From the NCBI GenBank assembly GCA_025360875.1, contig JANYBI010000573.1, forward strand, positions 1-5,808: 5,808 nt of DNA. Direction: 5' to 3'. This document shows, one piece after another, positions 1-5,499 of this stretch. The notes under the pieces are model-generated. The model was not told the origin of the DNA, ran no database searches, and worked only from the letters and a program-made list of their open reading frames with translations. The first letter of the stretch is position 1. Every line of letters starts with the position of its first letter. The DNA is from Lentisphaerota bacterium. Lineage in GTDB: Bacteria; Verrucomicrobiota; Lentisphaeria; Victivallales; GWF2-50-93. The translations under genes were made by a program, and so were the position numbers.

Positions 1-36
1 TGTCTTTTCCGACTTTAACAGGAACAGGACTTTCAT
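1..36 (-). CDS. 5' end of a second glycosyltransferase-like gene (partial, runs off the window)
   Basis: Read on the minus strand, an ATG at 36-34 opens a frame that begins MKVLFLLKSEKT and leaves the window at base 1. These 36 bases are identical to the first 12 codons of the complete glycosyltransferase at 4477-5499. The leader in front (SD-like AGGAAAC next to the ATG, then two inverted repeats) is also shared. I infer a paralogue or a duplicated copy of that glycosyltransferase. Whether it is full length, diverged or only a fragment cannot be seen here. Confidence 0.6.
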   Translation of the reverse strand, partial: MKVLFLLKSEKT

Positions 37-71
37 GTTTCCTCTCACGGGCATGCTGGAACTTTCCAGTT

Positions 72-134
72 TTATATTTAGCCTGATTAATTCATGCGGC
101 ATAGCCACCAATGAAGTAATCAGGCTAAATATAA
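72..134. repeat. Long palindrome in R1 (18-bp arms, structured loop)
   Basis: Arms 72-89 and 117-134 pair perfectly over 18 bp (core TTTAGCCTGATTA with TAATCAGGCTAAA). Past one A/G mismatch (90/116) the stem resumes for 5 bp (TTCAT 91-95 with ATGAA 111-115), and the tip can form GGC-ATA-GCC (98-106). Being a palindrome, it has T-rich 5' arms and A-rich 3' flanks on both strands, so it does not look like an intrinsic terminator. In gene sense it lies in the leader of the minus-strand glycosyltransferase. The copy in R2 keeps the stem but has a 4-nt loop. Confidence 0.85.
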
Positions 135-220
135 GCCTCTAAACAAACTAGTCACAGGGGAATATCCATATTTTCCATTCAAAGGTCTTCTATGATTATT
201 GAGCAGGCCTTAAAGTCAAA

Positions 221-748
221 TGGGGGGAGATAGTGAAGGGTGCAGGAGCTACCTCAATACATGTGTATACCAGATCCGACGCATGCGGCGCCGGCGAAAC
301 CTGGGCGAAATTCCTCGGCAAGAAGCAGGAAGATCTTGCGGGCACTGGAGTATACGGGGATCCCGGGCTCGCTGACGCCGTGAAAAATGATGTCCTGGGA
401 ATTGGCTACAACAACATAGGTTTCGTATATGACTCCAAGACAAAGAAGCAGATTGATGGGATACGGATCCTTCCGATAGATTTGAACGGCGATGGAAAAG
501 TAGATGACAAGGAAAACTTCTATGAGAGTCTCGACAAGCTTGTCGAGGCCATAAACAACGGAGTGTATCCATCCCCGCCGGCCAGGGACCTGCATCTTGT
601 ATCAAAAGGAAAGCCTGCGAATCCTGCTGCTGCTGCATTCCTGAAATGGATCCTTGCCGACGGCCAGAAATTCGTGCCTGAATCCGGCTACATCAAGCTG
701 CCCGACGAAAGAATCAGGAAAGAGATTGAGAAATTAAATTCGAAATAA
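221..748 (+). pseudogene. pstS: 5'-truncated phosphate-binding protein PstS (C-terminal part only)
   Basis: The frame reads WGEIVKGAG then IHVYTRSDACGAGETW and ends at a TAA at 746-748. It matches the second half of periplasmic PstS proteins of phosphate ABC importers. Visible family hallmarks are the TRSDACGAGE ligand-loop region, VYGDPGLADAV, GIGYNNIGF, YPSPPARDL, and the final WILADGQKFV-SGYIKLP segment. The N-terminal part, with signal peptide and first half of the lobes, is absent. About 175 residues remain, against 270 or more for the family. Upstream the frame hits a TGA at 200-202 inside R1. A GTG at 233 with a GGGGGAG stretch just before it could start a 171-residue product, but this would have no export signal. 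Residues 83-94 of that product (479-514) form an EF-hand-like loop, DLNGDGKVDDKE. I infer that rearrangement at the R1 edge broke the gene. It is probably nonfunctional alone, though it may still be transcribed into pstC. Confidence 0.85.
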
Positions 749-769
749 GATACAGGATCATTCCGGGCA

Positions 770-1660
770 ATGTTTGAAAAAAGAATTTTTATCGACAGGA
801 CCGCGGAGAAGCTGACTTTTCTGATGGCTTCCTTATCCTGCATCCTCCTCGTGATCATTGCCTGGGGGCTGCTGAAAAGATCATTTCCGATCATGGAAGA
901 GAAGAGTCTGGCTGATCTGCTGCTGACATCGTCATGGAAGCCTCTCAAGGGAAACTTTGGATTCCTCCCTTTCATAATGGGCAGCCTCTACGTGACTGCC
1001 GTAGCCATGATGATAGCCGTACCATTCTCCATCCTAACCTCCATATATCTCTCCGAGTATGCAGGGCGGCGGATAAAGAACGCGGCCGAACCGGTGATCG
1101 ATCTCCTGGCCGGTATTCCTTCTGTCGTATATGGCGTATGGGGGATATTGACGGTAGTGCCGTTCGTGAAATATCTGGCCGGACTGTTCGGAGTGTTCAC
1201 TACGGGATATTCGGTACTCTCGGCCGGAATAGTACTCGCAATAATGATATTCCCCATAATCATCAACCTCTCAACGGAAATATTCCAGTCGATCCCGCTG
1301 GAACTGAGGAATGCCTCACTGTCACTCGGGGCGACAAAATGGCAGACTGTGAAATTCGTCCTCATCCCCAAGGCCATGCCGGGAATAATAGCCGCAATCG
1401 TGCTGGGCCTTTCAAGGGCTTTCGGAGAAACCATGGCAGTACTGATGGTCGCCGGCAATGTCGCCCAGACACCGGGTTCGCTATTCGATCCGGCATATCC
1501 GCTGCCCGCGCTGATCGCAAACAATTATGGTGAAATGCTGTCAATCCCACTTTATGATTCGGCCCTGCTCTTCGCCGCCTTCATACTCCTGGGAATCGTA
1601 CTCGTCTTCAATATCATATCGAAAATCATCCTTCTCAGGATAACAAGGAACACACAATAA
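770..1660 (+). CDS. pstC: Phosphate ABC transporter permease PstC
   Basis: 296 residues. PstC is one of the two inner-membrane permease subunits of the PstSCAB high-affinity phosphate importer. About six hydrophobic segments are visible, near residues 14-34, 68-96, 107-132, 148-168, 203-226 and 264-288. The cytoplasmic EAA-type loop that docks on the ATPase spans about 178-222 (ELRNASLSLGATKWQTVKFV, then PKAMPGIIAAIVLGLSRAFGETMAV). The AGIPSVVYGVWG segment (114-125) is also typical of Pst permeases. The length is near the lower end of the family. ATG 770 follows the pstS stop by 21 nt with only a weak SD-like AGGA well upstream, so translation may depend on the preceding frame. Its stop overlaps the pstA start by one base. 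No defect is seen. PstC rather than PstA is chosen from gene order and the SRAFGETMAVLMVAGN stretch. Confidence 0.95.
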   Translation: MFEKRIFIDRTAEKLTFLMASLSCILLVIIAWGLLKRSFPIMEEKSLADLLLTSSWKPLKGNFGFLPFIMGSLYVTAVAMMIAVPFSILTSIYLSEYAGRRIKNAAEPVIDLLAGIPSVVYGVWGILTVVPFVKYLAGLFGVFTTGYSVLSAGIVLAIMIFPIIINLSTEIFQSIPLELRNASLSLGATKWQTVKFVLIPKAMPGIIAAIVLGLSRAFGETMAVLMVAGNVAQTPGSLFDPAYPLPALIANNYGEMLSIPLYDSALLFAAFILLGIVLVFNIISKIILLRITRNTQ

Positions 1661-2511
1661 TGGATCTGCGGAAAACAGAAGAGAATATTTTCAAGGGGCT
1701 GATGATTGCATCAACCCTGGCGATAGCTCTATGCACGGGGCTTATACTTGTGACCATTTTCGTCAAGGGGTTCAGCGCGCTCAGCATAGACATGATAACG
1801 CAGACGCCAAAAGGCGGATTCTATCTCGGAAAGGAAGGCGGCATACTCAATGCGATAGCCGGATCCCTGTATCTGGCTTCAGGCGCTACCTTCCTCTCAT
1901 TCTGCATGAGCATGCCGGTAGTCGTCTATATGAACGTCTATGCCAAAAGGAACTCCGGATTCGTTTCGCTTGTCCGTTTCTTCCTGGACATCATGAGCGG
2001 CATACCTTCCATCGTATATGGAGCCTTCGGCTTTTCGATAATGCTCCTGCTCGGACTGAGGGCATCATTGCTGCTGGGCATAATTTCCGTCGCCATACTC
2101 ATATTCCCGCTGATGTGCAGGGCGATTGACGAGATCTTCAAGATGATACCTGATGAACTGGGAGATGTGTCATATTCCCTCGGAGCCACTAAATTCGAGA
2201 CCGGCTTCAAGGTGCTTGTGCGGCAGGCGATGCCGGGAATATCGACAGCCATACTTCTTTCGTTTGGAAGAGCGATAGGTGATGCCGCGACCGTCCTTTT
2301 CACGGCTGGTTTCACCGACTCACTCCCGGGTTCGCTTCTGCGTCCGATTGCCACCCTGCCCCTGGCCGTCTTCTTCCAGCTCGGAACACCTGTGGCCGAA
2401 GTAAAGGAAAGAGCCTATGCTTCAGCACTGATCCTGACAATAATCGTTCTTGCAATAAGCATCATAGCAAGATTCCTGTGCCGGAAATTCACGGTCCACA
2501 TAATCAAATAG
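1660..2511 (+). CDS. pstA: Phosphate ABC transporter permease PstA
   Basis: 283 residues. PstA is the second membrane subunit of the Pst importer and pairs with PstC to form the phosphate channel. Hydrophobic segments lie near residues 12-36, 66-92, 104-130, 134-152, 193-218 and 256-275. The EAA-type coupling loop is at about 165-210 (DELGDVSYSLGATKFETGFK, then RQAMPGISTAILLSFGRAIGDAA), and GIPSIVYGAFG sits at 114-124. The PKGGFYLGKEGGILNAIAGS region between the first two membrane segments is typical of PstA. The start is supported by AAGGAA at 1645-1650, about 9 nt before the ATG. That ATG shares its A with the pstC stop (TAATG), so the two are probably translationally coupled. It is intact, and pstB follows after 17 nt. 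Confidence 0.95.
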   Translation: MDLRKTEENIFKGLMIASTLAIALCTGLILVTIFVKGFSALSIDMITQTPKGGFYLGKEGGILNAIAGSLYLASGATFLSFCMSMPVVVYMNVYAKRNSGFVSLVRFFLDIMSGIPSIVYGAFGFSIMLLLGLRASLLLGIISVAILIFPLMCRAIDEIFKMIPDELGDVSYSLGATKFETGFKVLVRQAMPGISTAILLSFGRAIGDAATVLFTAGFTDSLPGSLLRPIATLPLAVFFQLGTPVAEVKERAYASALILTIIVLAISIIARFLCRKFTVHIIK

Positions 2512-2514
2512 ACG

Positions 2515-2521
2515 AAAAGGA
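2515..2521 (+). promoter_or_regulatory. Ribosome binding site that sets the pstB start
   Basis: AAAAGGA at 2515-2521 lies 7 nt before ATG 2529. An in-frame ATG at 2478 would add 17 residues (MPEIHGPHNQ...) that do not resemble PstB and would overlap pstA by 34 nt without an SD of its own. ATG 2529 is therefore preferred. Confidence 0.75.
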
Positions 2522-2528
2522 ACTTCAA

Positions 2529-3290
2529 ATGGATCTCAAAAGCCATATCAGCGTAAAAAACCTGAACGTATATTACGGCGCGGAACACGCGCTTAAAAAC
2601 ATCAACATCGATATTCCCGACCGCAGGATAACAGCCATAATCGGCCCATCAGGATGCGGGAAGTCTACACTCCTGAAATCATTCAACCGCCTTGTCGACT
2701 CAATAGAGGGCGTAAAGGTCACCGGGGAAGTGAGTGTCGACGGCGAGAACATATACGGCCCTGACGTGGAAATTACCCACATAAGGAAAAAAATGGGGCT
2801 CCTGTCCCAGAGACCGTTCCCGCTGCCGATGTCCATCTACGACAACGTCGCCTACGGTCCGAGGATACATGGAACGAAGAACAGGAAAGTCCTGGATGAG
2901 ACCGTGGAGAAATATCTTAAGATAGCCCACCTCTGGGACGAAGTTAAGAACCGCCTGAACAAGCCCGCCTCGAAACTTTCCATCGGACAGCAGCAAAGGC
3001 TATGCCTCGCCCGCGGACTCGCGGTGGAACCTGAAATCATACTCGGGGATGAACCCACATCCGCTCTTGATCCGAAATCCAGCAGGGCCATCGAAGAGAG
3101 ATTCATGGAACTCAAGAATGACTATACGATCGTCATAGTCACACATATCCTCCGCCAGGCGAAAAGGCTTGCCGACTATGTCGTCTTCCTCTATCTCGGA
3201 GAACTCATCGAACACGGTCCCGCCAGGGAGATATTCGAAAACCCCAAGGAAGAGATGACGAAGGAATATATCAAGGGTATCATCAGTTGA
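2529..3290 (+). CDS. pstB: Phosphate ABC transporter ATP-binding protein PstB
   Basis: 253 residues from ATG 2529, the usual PstB size. It is the cytoplasmic ATPase that powers phosphate import through PstC/PstA. Motifs in order: Walker A GPSGCGKST (39-47); Q-loop glutamine at 94; the PstB-specific PMSIYDNVAYGPRIHG (100-115); ABC signature LSIGQQQR (150-157); Walker B IILGDEP (170-176) with catalytic Glu175; D-loop SALD (178-181); and H-loop His206 in IVTH. YLGELIEHG (222-230) near the C terminus is the expected PstB ending. Two local departures are visible. The signature is LSIGQ instead of LSGGQ, and Walker B ends LGDEP rather than the common LMDEP or LLDEP. All catalytic residues remain, so I infer an active enzyme. 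It closes the operon: no phoU follows on this strand, and I see no convincing terminator, only a weak GCCG/CGGC stem at 3296-3308. Confidence 0.96.
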   Translation: MDLKSHISVKNLNVYYGAEHALKNINIDIPDRRITAIIGPSGCGKSTLLKSFNRLVDSIEGVKVTGEVSVDGENIYGPDVEITHIRKKMGLLSQRPFPLPMSIYDNVAYGPRIHGTKNRKVLDETVEKYLKIAHLWDEVKNRLNKPASKLSIGQQQRLCLARGLAVEPEIILGDEPTSALDPKSSRAIEERFMELKNDYTIVIVTHILRQAKRLADYVVFLYLGELIEHGPAREIFENPKEEMTKEYIKGIIS

Positions 3291-3353
3291 ATGTTGCCGG
3301 GAAACGGCTTGACTGTCTTCATTTTTGGGCCTCTTTCTCAGATCGAGTGGGTT

Positions 3354-3384
3354 AATATCCAATATCCAACAAGGAATATCCAAC
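3354..3384. repeat. Left arm of a 7-nt-periodic inverted repeat
   Basis: On the minus strand this stretch reads TTGGATA, TTCCTTG, TTGGATA, TTGGATA in steps of 7 nt. It is the inverted partner of 3516-3556. The pair sits in the 273-bp spacer between pstB and the carbonic anhydrase gene, which otherwise holds no gene. I infer an interspersed short element rather than a site specific to these genes. Confidence 0.75.
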
Positions 3385-3515
3385 CGATGAAGGGAAGAAA
3401 AGACGAACTCATTCAACAGTCAGAGAAAATTAAATTTCCTTAAAAAAATGACTATTTGAGCTCAATATTATTCAAATGCATAGATGCGGCTAAAAAGAAG
3501 AATCCGATAATTTCC

Positions 3516-3556
3516 TTGGACATTGGACATTCCGTGTTGGATATTGGATATTCAAT
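3516..3556. repeat. Right arm of the 7-nt-periodic inverted repeat
   Basis: Reads TTGGACA, TTGGACA, TTCCGTG, TTGGATA, TTGGATA, TTCAAT on the plus strand, one unit every 7 nt. The reverse complement aligns with 3354-3384, including the odd TTCCNTG unit in the matching place. About 130 nt of AT-rich DNA separates the arms. This arm ends 7 nt from the carbonic anhydrase stop codon, so it lies in that gene's 3' flank. A plus-strand open frame through it (from 3456) is only a shadow. Confidence 0.8.
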
Positions 3557-3563
3557 CGAATCC

Positions 3564-4163
3564 TCACTTTTCCCCTACACTCACTCCAAGATCCTTGAGG
3601 AGCCCATCATGGATGTCATAGATCCATCCGTGGATCTTCAGATACTGCCCGCGCCTCCAGGCATCCCGTACTATCGTGGTGTTTGCCGCGTTGACGACCT
3701 GTTCCTCGATATTCATCTCACATAGCCGCCGGAGAAGGGCTACTTTTCCCTTCTCACTTTTAAGCGATCTCTCATTCCTCTGGTAGATATCCCGGACATG
3801 CCGCAGCCAATTGTCGATCAGCCCGTGCCGTTTTTCCTCCACGGCGGCCTTGATACCACCGCATCCGTAGTGTCCGCATACGATCACATGCTCCACCTTT
3901 AGCACCTCCACCGCGAATTGCAGCACCGAGAGACAGTTCATGTCGGTATGGATCACAAGATTTGCCACGTTGCGGTGGACAAAAAGTTCGCCGGGCAGCA
4001 ACCCGACAATATCGTTTGCAGGCACCCGGCTGTCGGCACAGCCGATCCATAGGTATTTCGGGGTCTGCTGACGGGCAAGGTTCTTGAAAAAATTCGGGTC
4101 CTCCTGGGTCATCTGTTTTGCCCAGCGACGGTTGTTAATAAAAAGATTTTTGAGAGTTTTCAT
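3564..4163 (-). CDS. can: Beta-class carbonic anhydrase
   Basis: 199 residues. A zinc enzyme of the cytoplasm that interconverts CO2 and bicarbonate, supplying bicarbonate for carboxylations. It resembles the Can (YadF) branch of the beta class throughout: KYLWIGCADSRVPAN (36-50), GELFVHRNVANLV (58-70), NCLSVLQFAVEVL (76-88), EHVIVCGHYGCGG (91-103), NWLRHVRDIY (118-127) and IHGWIYDIHDGLL (177-189). Zinc ligands are Cys42, His98 and Cys101; Asp44 and Arg46 form the usual active-site pair. The protein is about 20 residues shorter than E. coli Can, lacking only the variable C-terminal tail. The start is supported by AAAGGAA just before the ATG. It lies opposite to the pst operon and in the same direction as the glycosyltransferase, but 313 nt of repeat-rich spacer separates them, so I infer its own transcription unit. 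Confidence 0.95.
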   Translation of the reverse strand: MKTLKNLFINNRRWAKQMTQEDPNFFKNLARQQTPKYLWIGCADSRVPANDIVGLLPGELFVHRNVANLVIHTDMNCLSVLQFAVEVLKVEHVIVCGHYGCGGIKAAVEEKRHGLIDNWLRHVRDIYQRNERSLKSEKGKVALLRRLCEMNIEEQVVNAANTTIVRDAWRRGQYLKIHGWIYDIHDGLLKDLGVSVGEK

Positions 4164-4188
4164 TATTTCCTTTCAACTGCAGCTATTT

Positions 4189-4210
4189 GAGGCAATTTCA
4201 AAATTGCCTC
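4189..4210. other. Perfect 10-bp hairpin upstream of the carbonic anhydrase gene
   Basis: GAGGCAATTT (4189-4198), a CA loop, then AAATTGCCTC (4201-4210). On the plus strand TTTT follows, as in a weak intrinsic terminator, but no plus-strand gene lies upstream to be terminated. On the minus strand it lies about 26 nt before the carbonic anhydrase ATG, in its probable leader, and is followed by AAATAG, so it would not terminate there. Its role is unknown; it may belong to the adjoining repeat element. Confidence 0.6.
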
Positions 4211-4214
4211 TTTT

Positions 4215-4478
4215 GAGCTGATTTCTTAAGTTGGAGTGCAAGTCCCGACATCCTTAACGGAGCCGGGATCTTCGACTTCAGCTTGTGTTTTTTGTTTGTA
4301 GTAGGCGAATTTATACGCCGTTATTCTTTTTTAAGAACGCGCAATTAATTGCGCTACTACGAACGAATTCAAGACAAACTTCCCCCTTCGCTAAGATGCT
4401 ACGGCGGACACAGAAAGTTTGAACTCCAACCTGGCTTATTTCCGCAACAACCGTTTTCGGGAGTTTTGAAATCAGCTC
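4215..4478. repeat. Nested inverted-repeat spacer (MITE-like) between glycosyltransferase and carbonic anhydrase
   Basis: This 264-bp stretch without a gene is built of concentric inverted pairs. The outer pair is GAGCTGATTTC (4215-4225) with GAAATCAGCTC (4468-4478), a perfect 11 bp. The middle pair is GTTGGAGT (4230-4237) with ACTCCAAC (4423-4430), 8 bp. The inner pair is TTTGTAGTAG (4295-4304) with CTACTACGAA (4354-4363). The outer right arm overlaps the glycosyltransferase stop codon (TGA at 4479-4477). Remaining parts include CCCCCTTCGCTAAG and CTACGGCGGACA (4383-4410), which look like a further short element. No transposase is encoded. Non-autonomous mobile DNA, possibly several elements inserted into one another, is an inference. 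Confidence 0.65.
4295..4363. repeat. Inner 69-bp palindromic element with GTAGTAG ends
   Basis: Ends TTTGTAGTAG and CTACTACGAA are inverted copies with one mismatch. Between them are a GGCG...CGCC mini-stem (4303-4319), a T-rich stretch, and a perfect 16-bp palindrome GCGCAATTAATTGCGC (4339-4354). The symmetric build looks like a short interspersed palindromic element. It could fold as RNA on either strand. Confidence 0.65.
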
Positions 4479-5499
4479 ATTTACCTGAAACCTTCTTTCC
4501 CTCTACTTCATTGAGCACAGAAGCCAAGCTGGAGGACACAACTTCAATGCTGTACTTCTGTTCAACAAGACGTCTGCCCTTCTGCCCCAGTTTTCTGCGA
4601 AGTTCGCAACTGTCGAGTAGCCTTTCGATCTGATGCTGGAATTGACCGGCATCGGAGGCTGTCAAACAGTATTCATCATCGCCTGCAACCTCGGAATTCA
4701 TGCCCACAGGCGAACATACCGACGGTACGCCGGCCGCCAGATACTGGAGAAGCTTGTACGCCGCTTTGCCTTCTGAAAACGGATCTTTGGAAAGAGGCAT
4801 GATGCCAATATCGAATCCGCACAGTCCACTATCCTGTGTCTCGATACTCCATGGAACGAACTCAATATCTATCCCGGGTTGCCTGTATGTTTCATTGGAG
4901 ATTATCCTGAGGACGAAATCCCTTTTCGACCGAAGTCCGGAAAAAGCAGGCGCAATCAGATCCAGATATCTCAATGTGCTTTTCGTCCCGATCCAGCCTA
5001 TGACGGGCCGGGAGGAAAGCGCATAATCCGTTTTCAGGAAGGTGTTATGGACGCTTACCGAGGAAGGGATGATCCTGACAGGAACTTTCGGATTGACTTC
5101 GGCAACTTTCCCGGCAAGGACTTTGTTCGCGGCAATGATGAGATCAGCCCCGCAGACTGTCCTCCTGAATTTCCCCATGCGTGTCGAACTCTCATAATCC
5201 TCCGGATCAGGCGAGCACGATGCGTTCTTATGGTAGATCGCGTCATCGAAATCGAAGACAAGACGTTTTGCATTCTTCCGCAGTTCATGGAAATCGAAAA
5301 TGGAAAGTAGTCGTTTCTGCAAAACTGTCACCGGATAAGCTTTTGCATTCTTGAAAAGGGCCCTTCGTTTCCAGAAGGAAGTGGGAATCATTTCAATATC
5401 GGCGACAATGCCTTTTTCCCTGAGACCGGGAACCAGGTCCATGATTCTGATTCTCGAACTCGGTGTCTTTTCCGACTTTAACAGGAACAGGACTTTCAT
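4477..5499 (-). CDS. GT-B-fold glycosyltransferase (GT4-like)
   Basis: 340 residues. Probably transfers a sugar from a nucleotide-sugar donor during cell-surface polysaccharide assembly; donor and acceptor cannot be read from sequence. The N-terminal half has a beta-strand start (MKVLFLLKS), an SSRIRIMDLVPGL segment (14-26) and LVFDFDDAIY (80-89). The C-terminal donor-binding half starts near PVIGWIGTKST (165-175). It contains FDIGIMPLSKDPFSEGKAAY (229-248), then KLLQYLAAGVPSVCSPVG (249-266), the region holding the conserved acidic residue and helix of GT4-type enzymes. No signal peptide or membrane segment is seen. The start is firm: AAAGGAA lies about 5 nt before the ATG, and these first codons are conserved in R1. 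The leader carries tandem inverted repeats at 5518-5531 and 5533-5576. The stop lies inside an arm of the nested repeat. The gene appears isolated here; no other polysaccharide gene is visible except the R1 fragment. Confidence 0.88.
   Translation of the reverse strand: MKVLFLLKSEKTPSSRIRIMDLVPGLREKGIVADIEMIPTSFWKRRALFKNAKAYPVTVLQKRLLSIFDFHELRKNAKRLVFDFDDAIYHKNASCSPDPEDYESSTRMGKFRRTVCGADLIIAANKVLAGKVAEVNPKVPVRIIPSSVSVHNTFLKTDYALSSRPVIGWIGTKSTLRYLDLIAPAFSGLRSKRDFVLRIISNETYRQPGIDIEFVPWSIETQDSGLCGFDIGIMPLSKDPFSEGKAAYKLLQYLAAGVPSVCSPVGMNSEVAGDDEYCLTASDAGQFQHQIERLLDSCELRRKLGQKGRRLVEQKYSIEVVSSSLASVLNEVEGKKVSGK

Larger units (their letters stand above)
1..229. repeat. Repeat copy R1 (direct repeat of 5464-5672)
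   Basis: Bases 1-36 match 5464-5499 without a difference, and the match continues through the leader and upstream region. In the block 148-220 versus 5589-5661, 65 of 73 bases are the same with no gap. Similarity fades over 221-229, just where pstS coding sequence starts. The left edge lies outside the window, so the full length is unknown. The copy holds the glycosyltransferase start, a short inverted repeat (CTGGAA, 2-nt loop, TTCCAG at 56-69) and a long palindrome (72-134). No transposase or obvious target-site duplication is visible. Confidence 0.9.

Noticed and set aside
72..134. Integron attC site
   Set aside because: The palindrome lacks the RYYYAAC/GTTRRRY outer boxes, there is no integrase, and the adjacent genes are not cassette-like.
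934..1533. 199-codon plus-strand frame inside pstC
   Set aside because: A shadow frame of pstC; the pstC frame shows membrane segments and the EAA loop, while this one has no recognisable features.
2478..2528. Longer pstB with a start at 2478
   Set aside because: It adds 17 residues unlike PstB and overlaps pstA; ATG 2529 has a good SD at the right distance.
3456..3725. Plus-strand 89-codon open frame
   Set aside because: Runs through the heptad repeat and then antisense through the 3' end of the carbonic anhydrase gene, whose zinc motifs are clear; no SD and no family match.
4242..4267. Small stem (TCCCG...CGGGA) as a riboswitch or structured RNA
   Set aside because: Only short pairings, no match to a motif I recognise, and it lies inside the nested repeat region.
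4349..4633. Plus-strand 94-codon open frame
   Set aside because: Starts in the palindromic element and runs antisense to the glycosyltransferase 3' end; no protein features.
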